Positions 23,724 through 31,964 of a stretch of 32,030 bases of DNA are shown here, piece by piece; position 1 is the stretch's first letter; each line of letters starts with the position of its first letter. The notes under the pieces were generated by a model, which was not told where the DNA came from, did no database searches, and worked only from the letters and a program-made list of their open reading frames with translations. The translations under genes were made by a program, and so were the position numbers. The stretch comes from JAFMKE01 sp964655225. GTDB taxonomy: Bacteria; Bacteroidota; Bacteroidia; Chitinophagales; UBA8649. Location of the stretch: NCBI GenBank assembly GCA_964655225.1, contig CAZZMB010000029.1:1-32030 (forward strand). Reading direction: 5' to 3'.

Positions 23724-23882
23724 CATCTTTGCGGCATTATAAAATTAAAAGAGAAATTATACTAATCTTACAATAATGCATCTCAAGTATTTGAGATATA
23801 CAAGCCAGGAAGAAGTTTTTCCATTGGAATAGCTTACTTACTGAGATAAAAAAAAGGGTTTGAAATTTCAAACCCTTTTTTT
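23724..23882 (+). ncRNA. Candidate small transcript between the regulator and ferritin genes
   Basis: A -7-like box CATCTTTG (23724-23731, one deviation from TAnnTTTG) points rightward. About 100 bases later comes a small hairpin, ATCTCAA-GTAT-TTGAGAT (23780-23797), and then a strong terminator ending at 23882. The only frame inside is an 18-codon ATG ORF at 23776-23832. Together this suggests a short RNA of about 145 nt, or a leader peptide. Neither is proven. The terminator may instead simply serve the minus-strand ferritin gene. Confidence 0.35.
23848..23882. terminator. Perfect bidirectional terminator
   Basis: A perfect palindrome, GGGTTTGAAATTTCAAACCC (23856-23875), is flanked by eight A on the left and seven T on the right, giving a good intrinsic terminator in both directions. 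On the minus strand it lies directly after the true ferritin stop at 23884. Confidence 0.88.
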
Positions 23883-23883
23883 A

Positions 23884-24563
23884 CTATGCGGCGCTGTCCG
23901 CCGGTGGTTCGGGTGCTGGCTTAGCCAAACTCCCTAATTCTTTATCGATGTAATATAAACTTTGTGAGCCAGTTCCAATCAACTTGATTTTATCCAGCAC
24001 TTTTTGAAACAANNNNNNNNNNNNNNNNNNNNNNNNNNNNNNNNNNNNNNNNNNNNNNNNNNNNNNNNNNNNNNNNNNNNNNNNNNNNNNNNNNNNNNNN
24101 NNNNNNNNNNNNAACTTTGTGAGCCAGTTCCAATCAACTTGATTTTATCCAGCACTTTTTGAAACAACGTTTCTTCTTCTCTTTGTTCTTGCACATAAAA
24201 GCGCAACATTTCTGTGGTAACATGATCATCTTCTGATTTTGCTAACTCCACTAAGGAGAAAATTGCTTGGGTTACCTTTTTTTCATTTTCATAAGCCATT
24301 TGACAGATTTCTGCAATTCCCTTAAACGAATGATTAGGCTGTTTCACTTGCGGAACAATCGCGTGGCCGTTCACTTCGTTAATGTATTGAAACAACTTAA
24401 TGAAATGCAAGTTTTCTTCGTGAGCATGCCCATAGAAAAAACTAGCAGCTCCATCCATTCCCATGGTCTCACACCAACTCGCCATAGCTAGATATTGTAA
24501 GGATGCACCAAGTTCGTAATTTAGGTGACCGTTTAAGGCTTTTTCTATTTTTTTTGATATCAT
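23884..24563 (-). CDS. Non-haem ferritin (FtnA-like); gap inside is an assembly artefact
   Basis: An iron-storage ferroxidase. The ferroxidase residues fall at the same numbers as in E. coli FtnA: Glu17, Glu50, His53, Glu94, Glu126, Gln127, Glu129 and Glu130. The 100-N run is flanked by two identical 55-base copies (23958-24012 and 24113-24167). Merging them restores one frame through GTGSQSLYYIDKELGSLAKP to a stop at 23884-23886, giving about 174 residues with a Pro/Ala-rich tail. Read literally across the N, the frame instead ends in a false tail, CFKKCWIKSS. The protein should form a cytosolic 24-mer that oxidises and stores Fe(II). It lies 59 bases after the 2OG oxygenase, and a strong terminator follows. 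Confidence 0.9.
23958..24012. repeat. Left copy of the 55-bp duplicated gap flank
   Basis: Identical to 24113-24167 over all 55 bases. It is best explained as two contig ends that overlap in reality but were joined with an N spacer instead of being merged. Confidence 0.95.
24013..24112. other. Assembly gap (100 N), apparently spurious
   Basis: Exactly 100 N between two identical 55-base flanks; the true distance is probably zero after merging the overlap. Confidence 0.95.
24113..24167. repeat. Right copy of the 55-bp duplicated gap flank
   Basis: Identical to 23958-24012. Removing one copy plus the N run (155 bases) yields an intact ferritin gene. Confidence 0.95.
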
Positions 24564-24622
24564 AAGATTTTCTTTAAAAGTTATAACAAAAGATTGAACA
24601 CAAAAGTTGTTAATATAAATTT

Positions 24623-25576
24623 TTACTTTTTTAAACCAATTTCTCTCAATCTTTCATCTAAATATTCTCCAGATGTTATTGGCTGGTAGCTTAAGGGATT
24701 ATCTTCGGTAATACAAATATCCAGGCATGTTAAATCCATATTGCTCCTTGGGTGCAAAAAGAAAGGAATTGAATACCTAGAAGTATGCCACATTTCTCTG
24801 GGTGGGTTCACGACTCTGTGTGTAGTGGATCGAAGCACATTATTAGTAAGTCGCTGCAACATATCCCCTACATTGATGACTAAGTGACCCTCAGGTGCAT
24901 TTACAGAAACCCAATTACCATCTTTGTCTTTTACTTGCAATCCTTCCGCAGAAGCACCTGCTAGTAGAGTGATTAAGTTGATATCCTCATGCTGTTCTGC
25001 TCGAATAGAGGATTTCGGTTCCCCTTGAATGGGTGGGTAATGTATAGCACGTAAAATACTGTTTCCATTATGTACATTAGCATCAAAATAATTCTCGTCC
25101 AAGTCGAGGTATAGCGCTATGGCTTGGAGCAAGAGCCCTCCAGATTTTTCAAATGCGGTATATAACTTTCGACCTATTTCTTCAAAATCAGGTAACAAGT
25201 CTACCACAATATTCGATGGATATTCCTTTCGAATTTCATCTCCATCTGTTACTTCTTGACCCATTTGCCAGAATTCCTTTAGGTCAGGCGCATCAAAGCC
25301 TTTGGCGTGTTCTCTTCCAAAACTAGTGTATCCTCTTTGCCCTGCATTTTTAGCATCTTCATAGTTGAGTTTAGTTTTGGTATCAAACTCAAAGAAACGT
25401 TTGACTTGAGTATAAAAGGCATTAATATACTCATCTGGTACACCATGATTCTTTACCGTTACGAATCCAACATCTTTCCATGCCTTACCTAGCTCAGCGA
25501 TAAATTCTTTTCGTTGTTCTTCATTGCCGTTCGCAAATTTTGATAAATCAACAGCAGGTATACTTGTCACAGCCAT
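24623..25576 (-). CDS. 2-oxoglutarate/Fe(II)-dependent oxygenase, isopenicillin N synthase-like family
   Basis: A 317-residue protein. An N-terminal DIOX_N region starts IPAVDLSKFANG, and KDVGFVTVKNHGVPDEY is the family's typical segment. The double-stranded beta-helix contains the iron triad His196, Asp198 and His253, and Arg267-Tyr-Ser269 (RYS) should bind the 2-oxoglutarate carboxylate. All residues for catalysis are present. The substrate is unknown; related bacterial enzymes are often annotated as flavonol synthase or IPNS-like without evidence. The frame extends to a TTG at 25597; I prefer the ATG at 25576 (MAVTSIPAVDL), the normal family start. Ferritin follows and a GT39-like gene precedes it. 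Confidence 0.85.
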   Translation of the reverse strand: MAVTSIPAVDLSKFANGNEEQRKEFIAELGKAWKDVGFVTVKNHGVPDEYINAFYTQVKRFFEFDTKTKLNYEDAKNAGQRGYTSFGREHAKGFDAPDLKEFWQMGQEVTDGDEIRKEYPSNIVVDLLPDFEEIGRKLYTAFEKSGGLLLQAIALYLDLDENYFDANVHNGNSILRAIHYPPIQGEPKSSIRAEQHEDINLITLLAGASAEGLQVKDKDGNWVSVNAPEGHLVINVGDMLQRLTNNVLRSTTHRVVNPPREMWHTSRYSIPFFLHPRSNMDLTCLDICITEDNPLSYQPITSGEYLDERLREIGLKK

Positions 25577-25611
25577 AGGGAGTAGTTTTGATTTCAAACA
25601 AAATTAAGCAA

Positions 25612-27174
25612 TTAATATGAATCCTTTTGTATCTCAATGATTTGAGAAAATTTACTAGGTAAATTCCTATCATATCGATAAAGCTGACCCTTTTGAAGAT
25701 CGTGCGCTTGAAGAAAATGGACTGCTTCCTCTTTACTGCTCACTTTGAGGATATTCCTTTTCGCATAATGGATTAACTGAGGGTCAACACTTATTTTACC
25801 TTGTATAAATATCACCGCATTTGGTTCGGCTTGTTCTTTTATGGATTCGCCTAATAGTTTACTCTGCGCGTATTGGTAACCTCTCAGGGAAATCGATCCT
25901 GGTCGGTTGATATAATAATAAGAGGCAATTGAAGTGAAAATAACAAAGGCAATACCTAAACGCAATTGGAAGTTGGATAATGTTTGGGATTTTTTTAACT
26001 TATCGAACAGGATGGCGATTAATACACTTAAAAACAATGACCCATATAAACTCACAAAATCATGACCAGAATAATTTAATAAAAAAACATGTAATAAAAC
26101 TACGGGTAAAGTAGATAACCATAAAAATCGATATCCGTTTTTAGTAAAAACAATGCGCAGTTTTGCCTTACTTAAGGTCAGGTATATAAAGCTCCCCAGC
26201 AGCAAGAACAAGGGAAGATAGCTGGCAATATATCCCTTGAGTACATGTATTAAACCACGAGGGATTTGCTTTAGCTTGTTGCTCAAGCCATTTACATCAG
26301 CAAGTCCACCTCGTTCACTCACTCGGTTTAGCATTTGATCTAAATAGTTGTCAAAACCGGCAATTTGGCTGTATTGAAAAACAAACAAGCTTACGGCAGC
26401 TATTGTAACAAACAGCGTAATTAAATTTATTGGAATGTATACCTTGGTTTTTCTTAATTTGATAAATGAATACAAGAAGACACTAAATGCAAAGAAGATC
26501 CCTAACCACGACGTATAAATCATTAGAAAGAGGAAAAAGGCATAATGCATCAGGTACTTTGGTGAAAAGAAGCGCTTGCGCATAAGTAATTTAAGGATAG
26601 TGTATACGTTCAAGACAAAGAATAGTTGAACGAGCATATCACTCATATAGGTATTGCATTGAAACCATAATACGCCTTGACTAAAAATATAAATACTCAC
26701 ACCCACCATACCTGACCAATAGGTTCGGGCAAAAGGTTTTTGTTGACCAAGTAAGCAAACGATTAAATAAATAAATATTGCGCAAATCAAATTGACCAAT
26801 AAGTGAAAAACCTGTAGACTTAGCACGGAAGGTTTAACATGTAAAATTTTGAAGAAGATATGTGGTAAAATATAAGCCAAAGGGGGATGAGAGACATAAT
26901 AGTAGTTCCCTTCTTTATCAATCATTTCTCCCGTAGTACTCGCCCAATTGTTAATGTTTTTGTTGGCTTTACCGGGATAATTCATTACTGGATTAAACCC
27001 ATATTTCATTGCTCCTTCGGTAGACCAAATATCTAATACTCGCAGGGAGACTGCGGTTACAAATTCATGATGTTTTGACAAAGGGCGATTAATATTAGGG
27101 ACACGAACCAGCACAGACAGCAGGAAGATGCCCAAAATTATTAAGATAGGGAAAACAGAAATTGTTCTTTTCAA
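25612..27174 (-). CDS. GT39-like polytopic membrane glycosyltransferase
   Basis: A 520-residue protein with about 10-12 hydrophobic segments from residue 10 to about 420, and a small soluble C-terminal part. The first loop after TM1 contains HHEFVTAVSLRVLDIW and YYYVSHPPLAYILPHIFF. This matches the first extracytoplasmic loop of PMT/ArnT-type (GT-C) transferases, where acidic residues are catalytic (here Glu38 in HHEF is a candidate). Such enzymes transfer a sugar from a polyprenyl phosphate on the outer side of the membrane. The frame begins at a TTG at 27174; an in-frame stop lies just upstream and the next Met is past TM1, so TTG is probably the real start, with AAAGGA about 10 bases before it. 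The substrate is unknown. Confidence 0.75.
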   Translation of the reverse strand: MKRTISVFPILIILGIFLLSVLVRVPNINRPLSKHHEFVTAVSLRVLDIWSTEGAMKYGFNPVMNYPGKANKNINNWASTTGEMIDKEGNYYYVSHPPLAYILPHIFFKILHVKPSVLSLQVFHLLVNLICAIFIYLIVCLLGQQKPFARTYWSGMVGVSIYIFSQGVLWFQCNTYMSDMLVQLFFVLNVYTILKLLMRKRFFSPKYLMHYAFFLFLMIYTSWLGIFFAFSVFLYSFIKLRKTKVYIPINLITLFVTIAAVSLFVFQYSQIAGFDNYLDQMLNRVSERGGLADVNGLSNKLKQIPRGLIHVLKGYIASYLPLFLLLGSFIYLTLSKAKLRIVFTKNGYRFLWLSTLPVVLLHVFLLNYSGHDFVSLYGSLFLSVLIAILFDKLKKSQTLSNFQLRLGIAFVIFTSIASYYYINRPGSISLRGYQYAQSKLLGESIKEQAEPNAVIFIQGKISVDPQLIHYAKRNILKVSSKEEAVHFLQAHDLQKGQLYRYDRNLPSKFSQIIEIQKDSY

Positions 27175-27221
27175 CGTATATTTTTTCCTTTAACCAAATT
27201 TAGCATTAACTGAGGAATTAA

Positions 27222-27252
27222 TTGATTTTAATCAGGAAAACTGCCACCTTTG
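27222..27252 (+). promoter_or_regulatory. Candidate promoter of miaE
   Basis: TTG at 27222-27224 and CACCTTTG at 27245-27252 are 20 bases apart, close to Bacteroidota -33/-7 spacing, with one deviation in the -7 box. The ATG follows 14 bases later. Confidence 0.4.
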
Positions 27253-27266
27253 TATAAAATTAAAGC

Positions 27267-27851
27267 ATGTTAGCTGGATTAAAACTTCCTACCGACCCGC
27301 GATGGGCGAATTTAGCAGAAAAGAATATTGAAGAAATCTTGACTGATCATGCATATTGTGAACAAAAAGCAGCCACAAATTGTATAACGATTATTCAAAT
27401 GTTCCCTGAGTATACAGAGGTGGTGGATGCCTTGATGCCAATAGTTACCGAAGAGTGGGGGCACTTTAGAATGGTGGTCGATCAGCTTAAAAAGCGAGGC
27501 ATGGCACTCGGAAGACAAAGAAGAGATGAATATGTCAATCAGCTTCAAAGCAATATTATTCAAGGGGGATCAAGAGATCATCAATTGGTGGAACGCTTAT
27601 TGATTGCTGCCTTGATTGAAGCTAGAAGTTGTGAAAGGTTTCGCTTATTATCTCTTGATATTGCAGATGATGAATTGAAAGAGTTCTACCGAAAATTAAT
27701 GATAAGTGAGGCTGGACATTTTCGACTTTTTCTAGATCTTGCTACATCTGTTTCACCTAAAGCACAAGTGATGAAACGATGGGAAGAATATCTTGAAGCA
27801 GAGGCAGAGATAATTGCTAATTTGGAATTAAGAGGGGATAGGGTTCATTAA
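27267..27851 (+). CDS. miaE: tRNA-(ms2io6A)-hydroxylase MiaE
   Basis: A 194-residue ferritin-like di-iron monooxygenase. The expected iron ligands are visible: Glu32 in AYCEQKAA, Glu63 and His66 in EEWGHF, Glu118 in LIEARSCERF, and Glu148 and His151 in SEAGHF. It hydroxylates the isopentenyl side chain of ms2i6A37 in tRNA. The short ADP-like start (MLAGLKLPTDPRW) is typical of the Bacteroidota form. It stands alone on the plus strand, divergent from the GT39-like gene and convergent with parE (32 bases between stops). Confidence 0.9.
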   Translation: MLAGLKLPTDPRWANLAEKNIEEILTDHAYCEQKAATNCITIIQMFPEYTEVVDALMPIVTEEWGHFRMVVDQLKKRGMALGRQRRDEYVNQLQSNIIQGGSRDHQLVERLLIAALIEARSCERFRLLSLDIADDELKEFYRKLMISEAGHFRLFLDLATSVSPKAQVMKRWEEYLEAEAEIIANLELRGDRVH

Positions 27852-27883
27852 GCTCTATTGTTAAGGCAATGAATTACAAGTAA

Positions 27884-29734
27884 TTAAGCGTGCTCTTGTT
27901 CCAAATCTTTTTCCACTTTTAAATTATCAATTATAAATTCTTGTCGCTGTGGTGTATTTTTCCCCATGTAATAACCAAGAATTTCCTCAATCGAATTGTC
28001 CTTACCCAGAATTACAGGAGACAAACGAATATTGTCACCAATAAAGTCCTCAAATTCATCTGGTGAGATTTCACCCAAACCCTTAAAACGGGTTATTTCA
28101 GGTTTACCTCGTAAAGCAACAATAGCCGTTTGTTTTTCCTCTTCGCTGTAGCAATAAAAAGTTTGTTTTTTATCTCTAACTCTAAACAACGGAGTTTCAA
28201 GAACTTTAACATGACCTTCCTTTACAAGGTCTGGAAAGAATTGTAAAAAAAAGGTTAACAACAACAAACGAATATGCATACCATCAACATCCGCATCTGT
28301 AGCAATAACGACATTATTATATCGCAAATCATCCAAGCCCTCTTCAATGTTTAGCGCATGTTGAAGTAAATTAAATTCCTCATTTTCGTATACTATTTTC
28401 TTTTTGAGCCCAAAAGTATTAAGGGGTTTACCTCGCAAACTGAAAACAGCCTGAGTTTCTACATCCCTGGCTTTTGTAATAGAACCACTTGCTGAATCAC
28501 CTTCTGTTATAAAAACGGTAGTATCCAGATGCCTGTTGTTCTTTTTATCTGAAAAATGAAATCGACAATCACGTAATTTTTTGTTGTGGAGATTAGCTTT
28601 TTTAGCACGCTCTTTGGCAATTTTTTTAACACCTGCCATGTCTTTGCGCTCGCGTTCACTTTGCTGTATTTTCTTAAGCAGTCTCTCCGCTGTTTCTGCG
28701 TTGCGATGTAAAAAATTATCAAGGTGCTTCTTTACATAGTCACCAACAAATAAACGCATACTGGTTTTTTCATTCAAGTTATTTGAGCCTAACTTAGTCT
28801 TAGTCTGACTTTCAAATATAGGGTCTTGCATCCTTATACTTATCGCAGCTACTATAGAGGCCCGAATATCTTGAGAGTCAAAATTCTTCCCATAAAACTC
28901 ACGCGTAGTTTTTACAATAGCCTCCTTGAATGCATTGAGGTGTGTGCCCCCTTGCACGGTATGCTGCCCATTAACGTAACTATAATACTCCTCTCCATAG
29001 TGATTATCGTGTACCAAAGAAAATTCTATGTCCTCTGACTTAAAATGAATGACAGGATATCGAACGGTCTGTTCATTTGTTTTTCTTAACAGTAGATCCT
29101 TTAAACCATTTTTTGAAAGAAATTTTTGGCCATTGTAGTTTACGGTTAATCCGCTATTTAGATAAGCGTAATTCCAAATTTGATTTTCTAAATAATCTGG
29201 AATGAATTTATATTTTTTGAAAATGATATCATCCGGAACAAATTCAATGAAGGTGCCATTTGCTTCACTTGTTTTTTCATCACGCTCCTCTATTAAATTA
29301 CCCTGTTCAAAAATGGCAATCTTCTTTTTTCCTTCCCGAATTGCTTCGACTCTGAAGTAAATGGAAAGTGCATTGACTGCTTTAGTTCCTACTCCATTCA
29401 GTCCTACAGATTTCTTAAAGGCTTTGGAATCATATTTCCCTCCAGTATTAATTTTTGAAACGGCATCTACTACCTTTCCTAAGGGTATGCCCCGACCATA
29501 ATCTCGTATGAATACTTTTTTTTCTTCAACCTTGACATCTACTTTTTTACCATACCCCATAACAAACTCATCGATACAGTTATCGATGACTTCCTTTACC
29601 AAGATATAAATACCATCATCCTGAGAAGAACCATCTCCGGTTTTTCCAATATACATTCCTGGACGCAAGCGCATGTGTTCTTTCCAGTCAAGCGAGCGAA
29701 TATTATCTTCATTATACTGTACTTCTTCAGCCAT
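27884..29734 (-). CDS. parE: DNA topoisomerase IV subunit B
   Basis: A 616-residue type IIA topoisomerase ATPase subunit. The GHKL domain has Glu48 and Asn52 in EVIDNCIDE, and GLNGVGTKAVNALS. The Toprim domain has TEGDSASGS (Glu411) and the metal-binding DADVDG (Asp480, Asp482). Length and the region around RGKPLNT fit the short GyrB/ParE class of Bacteroidota. ParE decatenates chromosomes together with ParC; GyrB is the alternative, but the sequence opening (YNEDNIRSLDWKEHMRLRPG) is typical of Bacteroidota ParE. An ATG at 29782 would add a 16-residue non-conserved leader, so I start at 29734. Unlike the usual arrangement, no parC follows: the next gene is convergent miaE. Confidence 0.87.
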   Translation of the reverse strand: MAEEVQYNEDNIRSLDWKEHMRLRPGMYIGKTGDGSSQDDGIYILVKEVIDNCIDEFVMGYGKKVDVKVEEKKVFIRDYGRGIPLGKVVDAVSKINTGGKYDSKAFKKSVGLNGVGTKAVNALSIYFRVEAIREGKKKIAIFEQGNLIEERDEKTSEANGTFIEFVPDDIIFKKYKFIPDYLENQIWNYAYLNSGLTVNYNGQKFLSKNGLKDLLLRKTNEQTVRYPVIHFKSEDIEFSLVHDNHYGEEYYSYVNGQHTVQGGTHLNAFKEAIVKTTREFYGKNFDSQDIRASIVAAISIRMQDPIFESQTKTKLGSNNLNEKTSMRLFVGDYVKKHLDNFLHRNAETAERLLKKIQQSERERKDMAGVKKIAKERAKKANLHNKKLRDCRFHFSDKKNNRHLDTTVFITEGDSASGSITKARDVETQAVFSLRGKPLNTFGLKKKIVYENEEFNLLQHALNIEEGLDDLRYNNVVIATDADVDGMHIRLLLLTFFLQFFPDLVKEGHVKVLETPLFRVRDKKQTFYCYSEEEKQTAIVALRGKPEITRFKGLGEISPDEFEDFIGDNIRLSPVILGKDNSIEEILGYYMGKNTPQRQEFIIDNLKVEKDLEQEHA

Positions 29735-29838
29735 TAATATTGGTTTATGTTTTGTTTGAGAAACTAAAATTACATATTTCATAAAAGAATACTTTTAATT
29801 TCTTCTTCTTAATGTGCACATCTTATTGTGTATTTTGC

Positions 29839-29846
29839 TATTTTTG
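29839..29846 (+). promoter_or_regulatory. -7 element of the response-regulator pair
   Basis: TATTTTTG matches TAnnTTTG exactly, 10 bases before the ATG at 29857. It supports that start over an upstream ATG at 29812. Confidence 0.5.
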
Positions 29847-29856
29847 GTTAAGTTTT

Positions 29857-30300
29857 ATGATGACCTCTAAAAAAAATAGAATTATTCTTATTGATGATAG
29901 TCAATCAGAGCCTATACTGCTTGGGAGTGCCATTGATAAAAGTGGTCGACCTATTTTATTAGAATCCTTTGATGATAGTGTGTATGCGGTAAAAGAGCTA
30001 GTTAGGAGATCAAAAGAGGATAAAGAATTGATGCCCAACTTAATTTTACTTGATCTGAATATGCCAGGATATAGTGGAATTGAAGTTTTAAAAAAGTTGA
30101 GAAAAGATGGTGGTTTTTGTTTTACACCAATTATTGTCATGACCTCTTCAAGTTTAGATTCTGATGTGGTTGAAGCCATAAGGGAAGGAGCTAAATGTGT
30201 GATTGTAAAACCTACAGGTCACAAGAAATATGTTGAGGTTGTTCAAAAAACTTTTGATTTTTGGTTTGAAACCGCAAAGTGTCCTGCAAATGAATCCTAA
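29857..30300 (+). CDS. Single-domain response regulator, Rcp1-like
   Basis: A 147-residue stand-alone receiver: acidic pair Asp13/Asp14 in LIDDSQSE, phospho-acceptor Asp66 in LLDLNMPG, Thr/Ser in MTSSS, and Lys118 in VKPTGHKK. The charged insertion before Asp66 (RRSKEDKELMPN) and the C-terminal helix with FWFETAK match the Rcp1 group, which receives phosphate from phytochrome-like or PAS-rich kinases. There is no output domain, so it acts by protein contact or as a phosphate shuttle. An upstream in-frame ATG (29812) adds a non-conserved leader. Its stop overlaps the start of the next regulator by 11 bases. No kinase is nearby. Confidence 0.85.
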   Translation: MMTSKKNRIILIDDSQSEPILLGSAIDKSGRPILLESFDDSVYAVKELVRRSKEDKELMPNLILLDLNMPGYSGIEVLKKLRKDGGFCFTPIIVMTSSSLDSDVVEAIREGAKCVIVKPTGHKKYVEVVQKTFDFWFETAKCPANES

Positions 30301-31009
30301 AGGCATCAAAATATTAGTAGTAGAGGATACTCCAGGAGATGTATTTCTCATCAAGTTTTATCTGGAAGAGTTAGATCCAGATAATTATGAAATTCAGAGT
30401 GTAGATAACCTTACGGATGCGCATTACAAAATAGAACGAGAATCTTTTGATGTGATCTTACTTGATTTGCATCTACCTGATTCTCAAGGTATAATTACCT
30501 TACAAAATTCTGTTGAGAAGTTTCCCAATGAAGTGTTTATCGTTTTAACTGGTCTTTCAGATGAAAAAATTGGCCTAGAATCGGTTAAGTATGGCGCTCA
30601 AGATTTCTTAGTCAAAGGCCGTATTGATAGCAAATCTTTGGATAGCTCAATTAAGTTTGCCTTCGAAAGAGCAAAATTAAGACGACTAGTCAAAATATAT
30701 GGGAAAGGTCTTGAAACCCTCGAGATAATGAATAATATGCTTATTATCATTATTGATAAATCAAAATCATTGGTATATACCTCTAAGCGTTTCCAACCAT
30801 TTTTGCAGATTGAAAGAGAAACTGTCGATACATTGGATGAGTTGATGGCTATTCTTGATAATAACCAGCAAATCTTCAATGCCATTCAAACTGCTGGGGC
30901 TAATGCTGTAGATGAATTCGCTGCCGTTGTTCACGGAAAGGAGTTAAGGTTTCGGGTCAGTAAGCCTGAGGAGTTTAATGAGCAGATTGTTATTACTATT
31001 TCTCGATAA
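30290..31009 (+). CDS. Response regulator with receiver and C-terminal PAS-like domain
   Basis: A 239-residue protein. The receiver is at about 1-125: Glu12/Asp13 in VVEDTPGDVFL, phospho-acceptor Asp59 in LLDLHLPDS, Thr87 in LTGLSDE, and Lys109 in LVKGRID. A helical linker (about 125-145) leads to a roughly 95-residue C-terminal part. It starts MNNMLIIIIDKSKSLVYTSK and ends ELRFRVSKPEEFN plus a final strand, which resembles a small PAS fold. No DNA-binding or GGDEF/EAL domain is present. The frame extends back to 30230 inside the previous gene; the ATG at 30290 gives the standard receiver start. The 11-base overlap with the preceding regulator implies coupled translation and a joint role. Confidence 0.8.
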   Translation: MNPKGIKILVVEDTPGDVFLIKFYLEELDPDNYEIQSVDNLTDAHYKIERESFDVILLDLHLPDSQGIITLQNSVEKFPNEVFIVLTGLSDEKIGLESVKYGAQDFLVKGRIDSKSLDSSIKFAFERAKLRRLVKIYGKGLETLEIMNNMLIIIIDKSKSLVYTSKRFQPFLQIERETVDTLDELMAILDNNQQIFNAIQTAGANAVDEFAAVVHGKELRFRVSKPEEFNEQIVITISR

Positions 31010-31038
31010 CTTAGCATATGTCATTAAGAATTTTGGGG

Positions 31039-31236
31039 TTAAAGGAGTTGTTTGTGCTTATTTGTCGAGGGGGTATAATCTCTTACTGTTTTAGGCATTA
31101 AGTAGAAGTAATCGATAAATCGCTCCTTTTTTTCATCAGGGTTTTGAAAGGGTTCAATCTCGATTGAATCCATTTCCTCTTGGGCATAAGCAAGAGTCGT
31201 GAGCATAAGAAACAGAAGGAGGTATTTGGTTTTCAC
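31039..31236 (-). CDS. Small secreted protein of unknown function
   Basis: A 65-residue protein opening with a clear signal peptide (MKTKYLLLFLMLTTLAYAQ), leaving a mature part of about 45 charged and aromatic residues (DEKKERFIDYFYLMPKTVRD). The start codon is GTG at 31236. There is no recognisable domain. It is divergent from the secreted MsrA and separated from it by 64 bases. The coding call rests on the signal peptide. Confidence 0.55.
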   Translation of the reverse strand: MKTKYLLLFLMLTTLAYAQEEMDSIEIEPFQNPDEKKERFIDYFYLMPKTVRDYTPSTNKHKQLL

Positions 31237-31300
31237 TTATACAGTTAAAAGTAATGAACTTATTGCTATTATCCTATGTTTCCATTTCAAATAATCGCTT

Positions 31301-31906
31301 ATGAAAAGTCAATTTTTCGTGCTTATATTTTCCATAATTAGTCTAAATTTAAACGCTATGCAAGAAGGGCAAAATATTGAAAAAATTACATTGGGTGCTG
31401 GTTGCTTCTGGTGCGTGGAAGCTGTTTATCAGGAATTAGATGGTGTTATTTCGGCCACATCAGGATATATGGGCGGGCTCACAAAAAATCCTAGTTACAA
31501 AGAAGTTTGTTCAGGTCTAACAGGACATGCTGAAGTAATAGTGGTAGAATTCGATAATACGGTAATCAGTTTAGCAGAAATTTTAGAAGTGTTTTTTCAA
31601 GTGCATAATCCAACTACTCTCAATCGACAAGGAAATGATGTGGGAACTCAATACCGATCGGCTATATACTATTTATCTAACGAGCAAAAGGAAACTGCCT
31701 TAAAAGTGAAGCGAGCATTAAATATTGCGAAAGTTTGGGAGGATCCAATAGTTACTGAAATTTCAGCGGCAAGTACATTTTATGTTGCGGAGAACTATCA
31801 TCAAGACTACTATTCTTTAAATGGCAACAACAATCCATACTGTAGTATGGTGATTACTCCAAAGTTGGAAAAGTTTAGAAAGGTATTTAAAGAGAGGTTA
31901 AAATAG
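31301..31906 (+). CDS. msrA: Secreted peptide-methionine (S)-S-oxide reductase MsrA
   Basis: A 201-residue MsrA with an N-terminal signal peptide (cleavage near LNLNAMQ). The catalytic motif GCFWCVEAV has Cys35. Further family marks are SGYMGGLTKNPSYKEVCSG, GHAEVIVVEFD, FFQVHNPTTLNRQGNDVGTQYRSAI and ENYHQDYY. Cys181 near the C-terminus (NPYCSMV) is a likely resolving Cys. It reduces methionine-S-sulfoxide in oxidised proteins; the signal peptide places it in the periplasm, where an electron donor other than cytosolic thioredoxin would be needed. A strong terminator follows. Confidence 0.9.
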   Translation: MKSQFFVLIFSIISLNLNAMQEGQNIEKITLGAGCFWCVEAVYQELDGVISATSGYMGGLTKNPSYKEVCSGLTGHAEVIVVEFDNTVISLAEILEVFFQVHNPTTLNRQGNDVGTQYRSAIYYLSNEQKETALKVKRALNIAKVWEDPIVTEISAASTFYVAENYHQDYYSLNGNNNPYCSMVITPKLEKFRKVFKERLK

Positions 31907-31930
31907 CAAAATAATGCTATTCAATAAAAT

Positions 31931-31964
31931 ATAAACCCACTCTGTGAAGAGTGGGTTTATTTTT
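31931..31964 (+). terminator. Rho-independent terminator after msrA
   Basis: ATAAACCCACTCT pairs perfectly with AGAGTGGGTTTAT (13 bp) around a GTGA tetraloop of the GNRA type, followed by TTTT. On the minus strand a T-run (complement of the A-rich left flank) is weaker. Confidence 0.9.

Noticed and set aside
23979..24012. Ferritin C-terminal tail CFKKCWIKSS read through the N run
   Set aside because: It results from reading the duplicated flank in a wrong frame; merging the 55-base copies gives a sensible C-terminus.
25577..25597. TTG start of the 2OG oxygenase
   Set aside because: The ATG seven codons later gives the normal family N-terminus.
29812..29856. Longer start of the Rcp1-like regulator
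   Set aside because: The added residues are Cys- and Phe-rich with no conservation expected, and a consensus -7 box lies inside that stretch.
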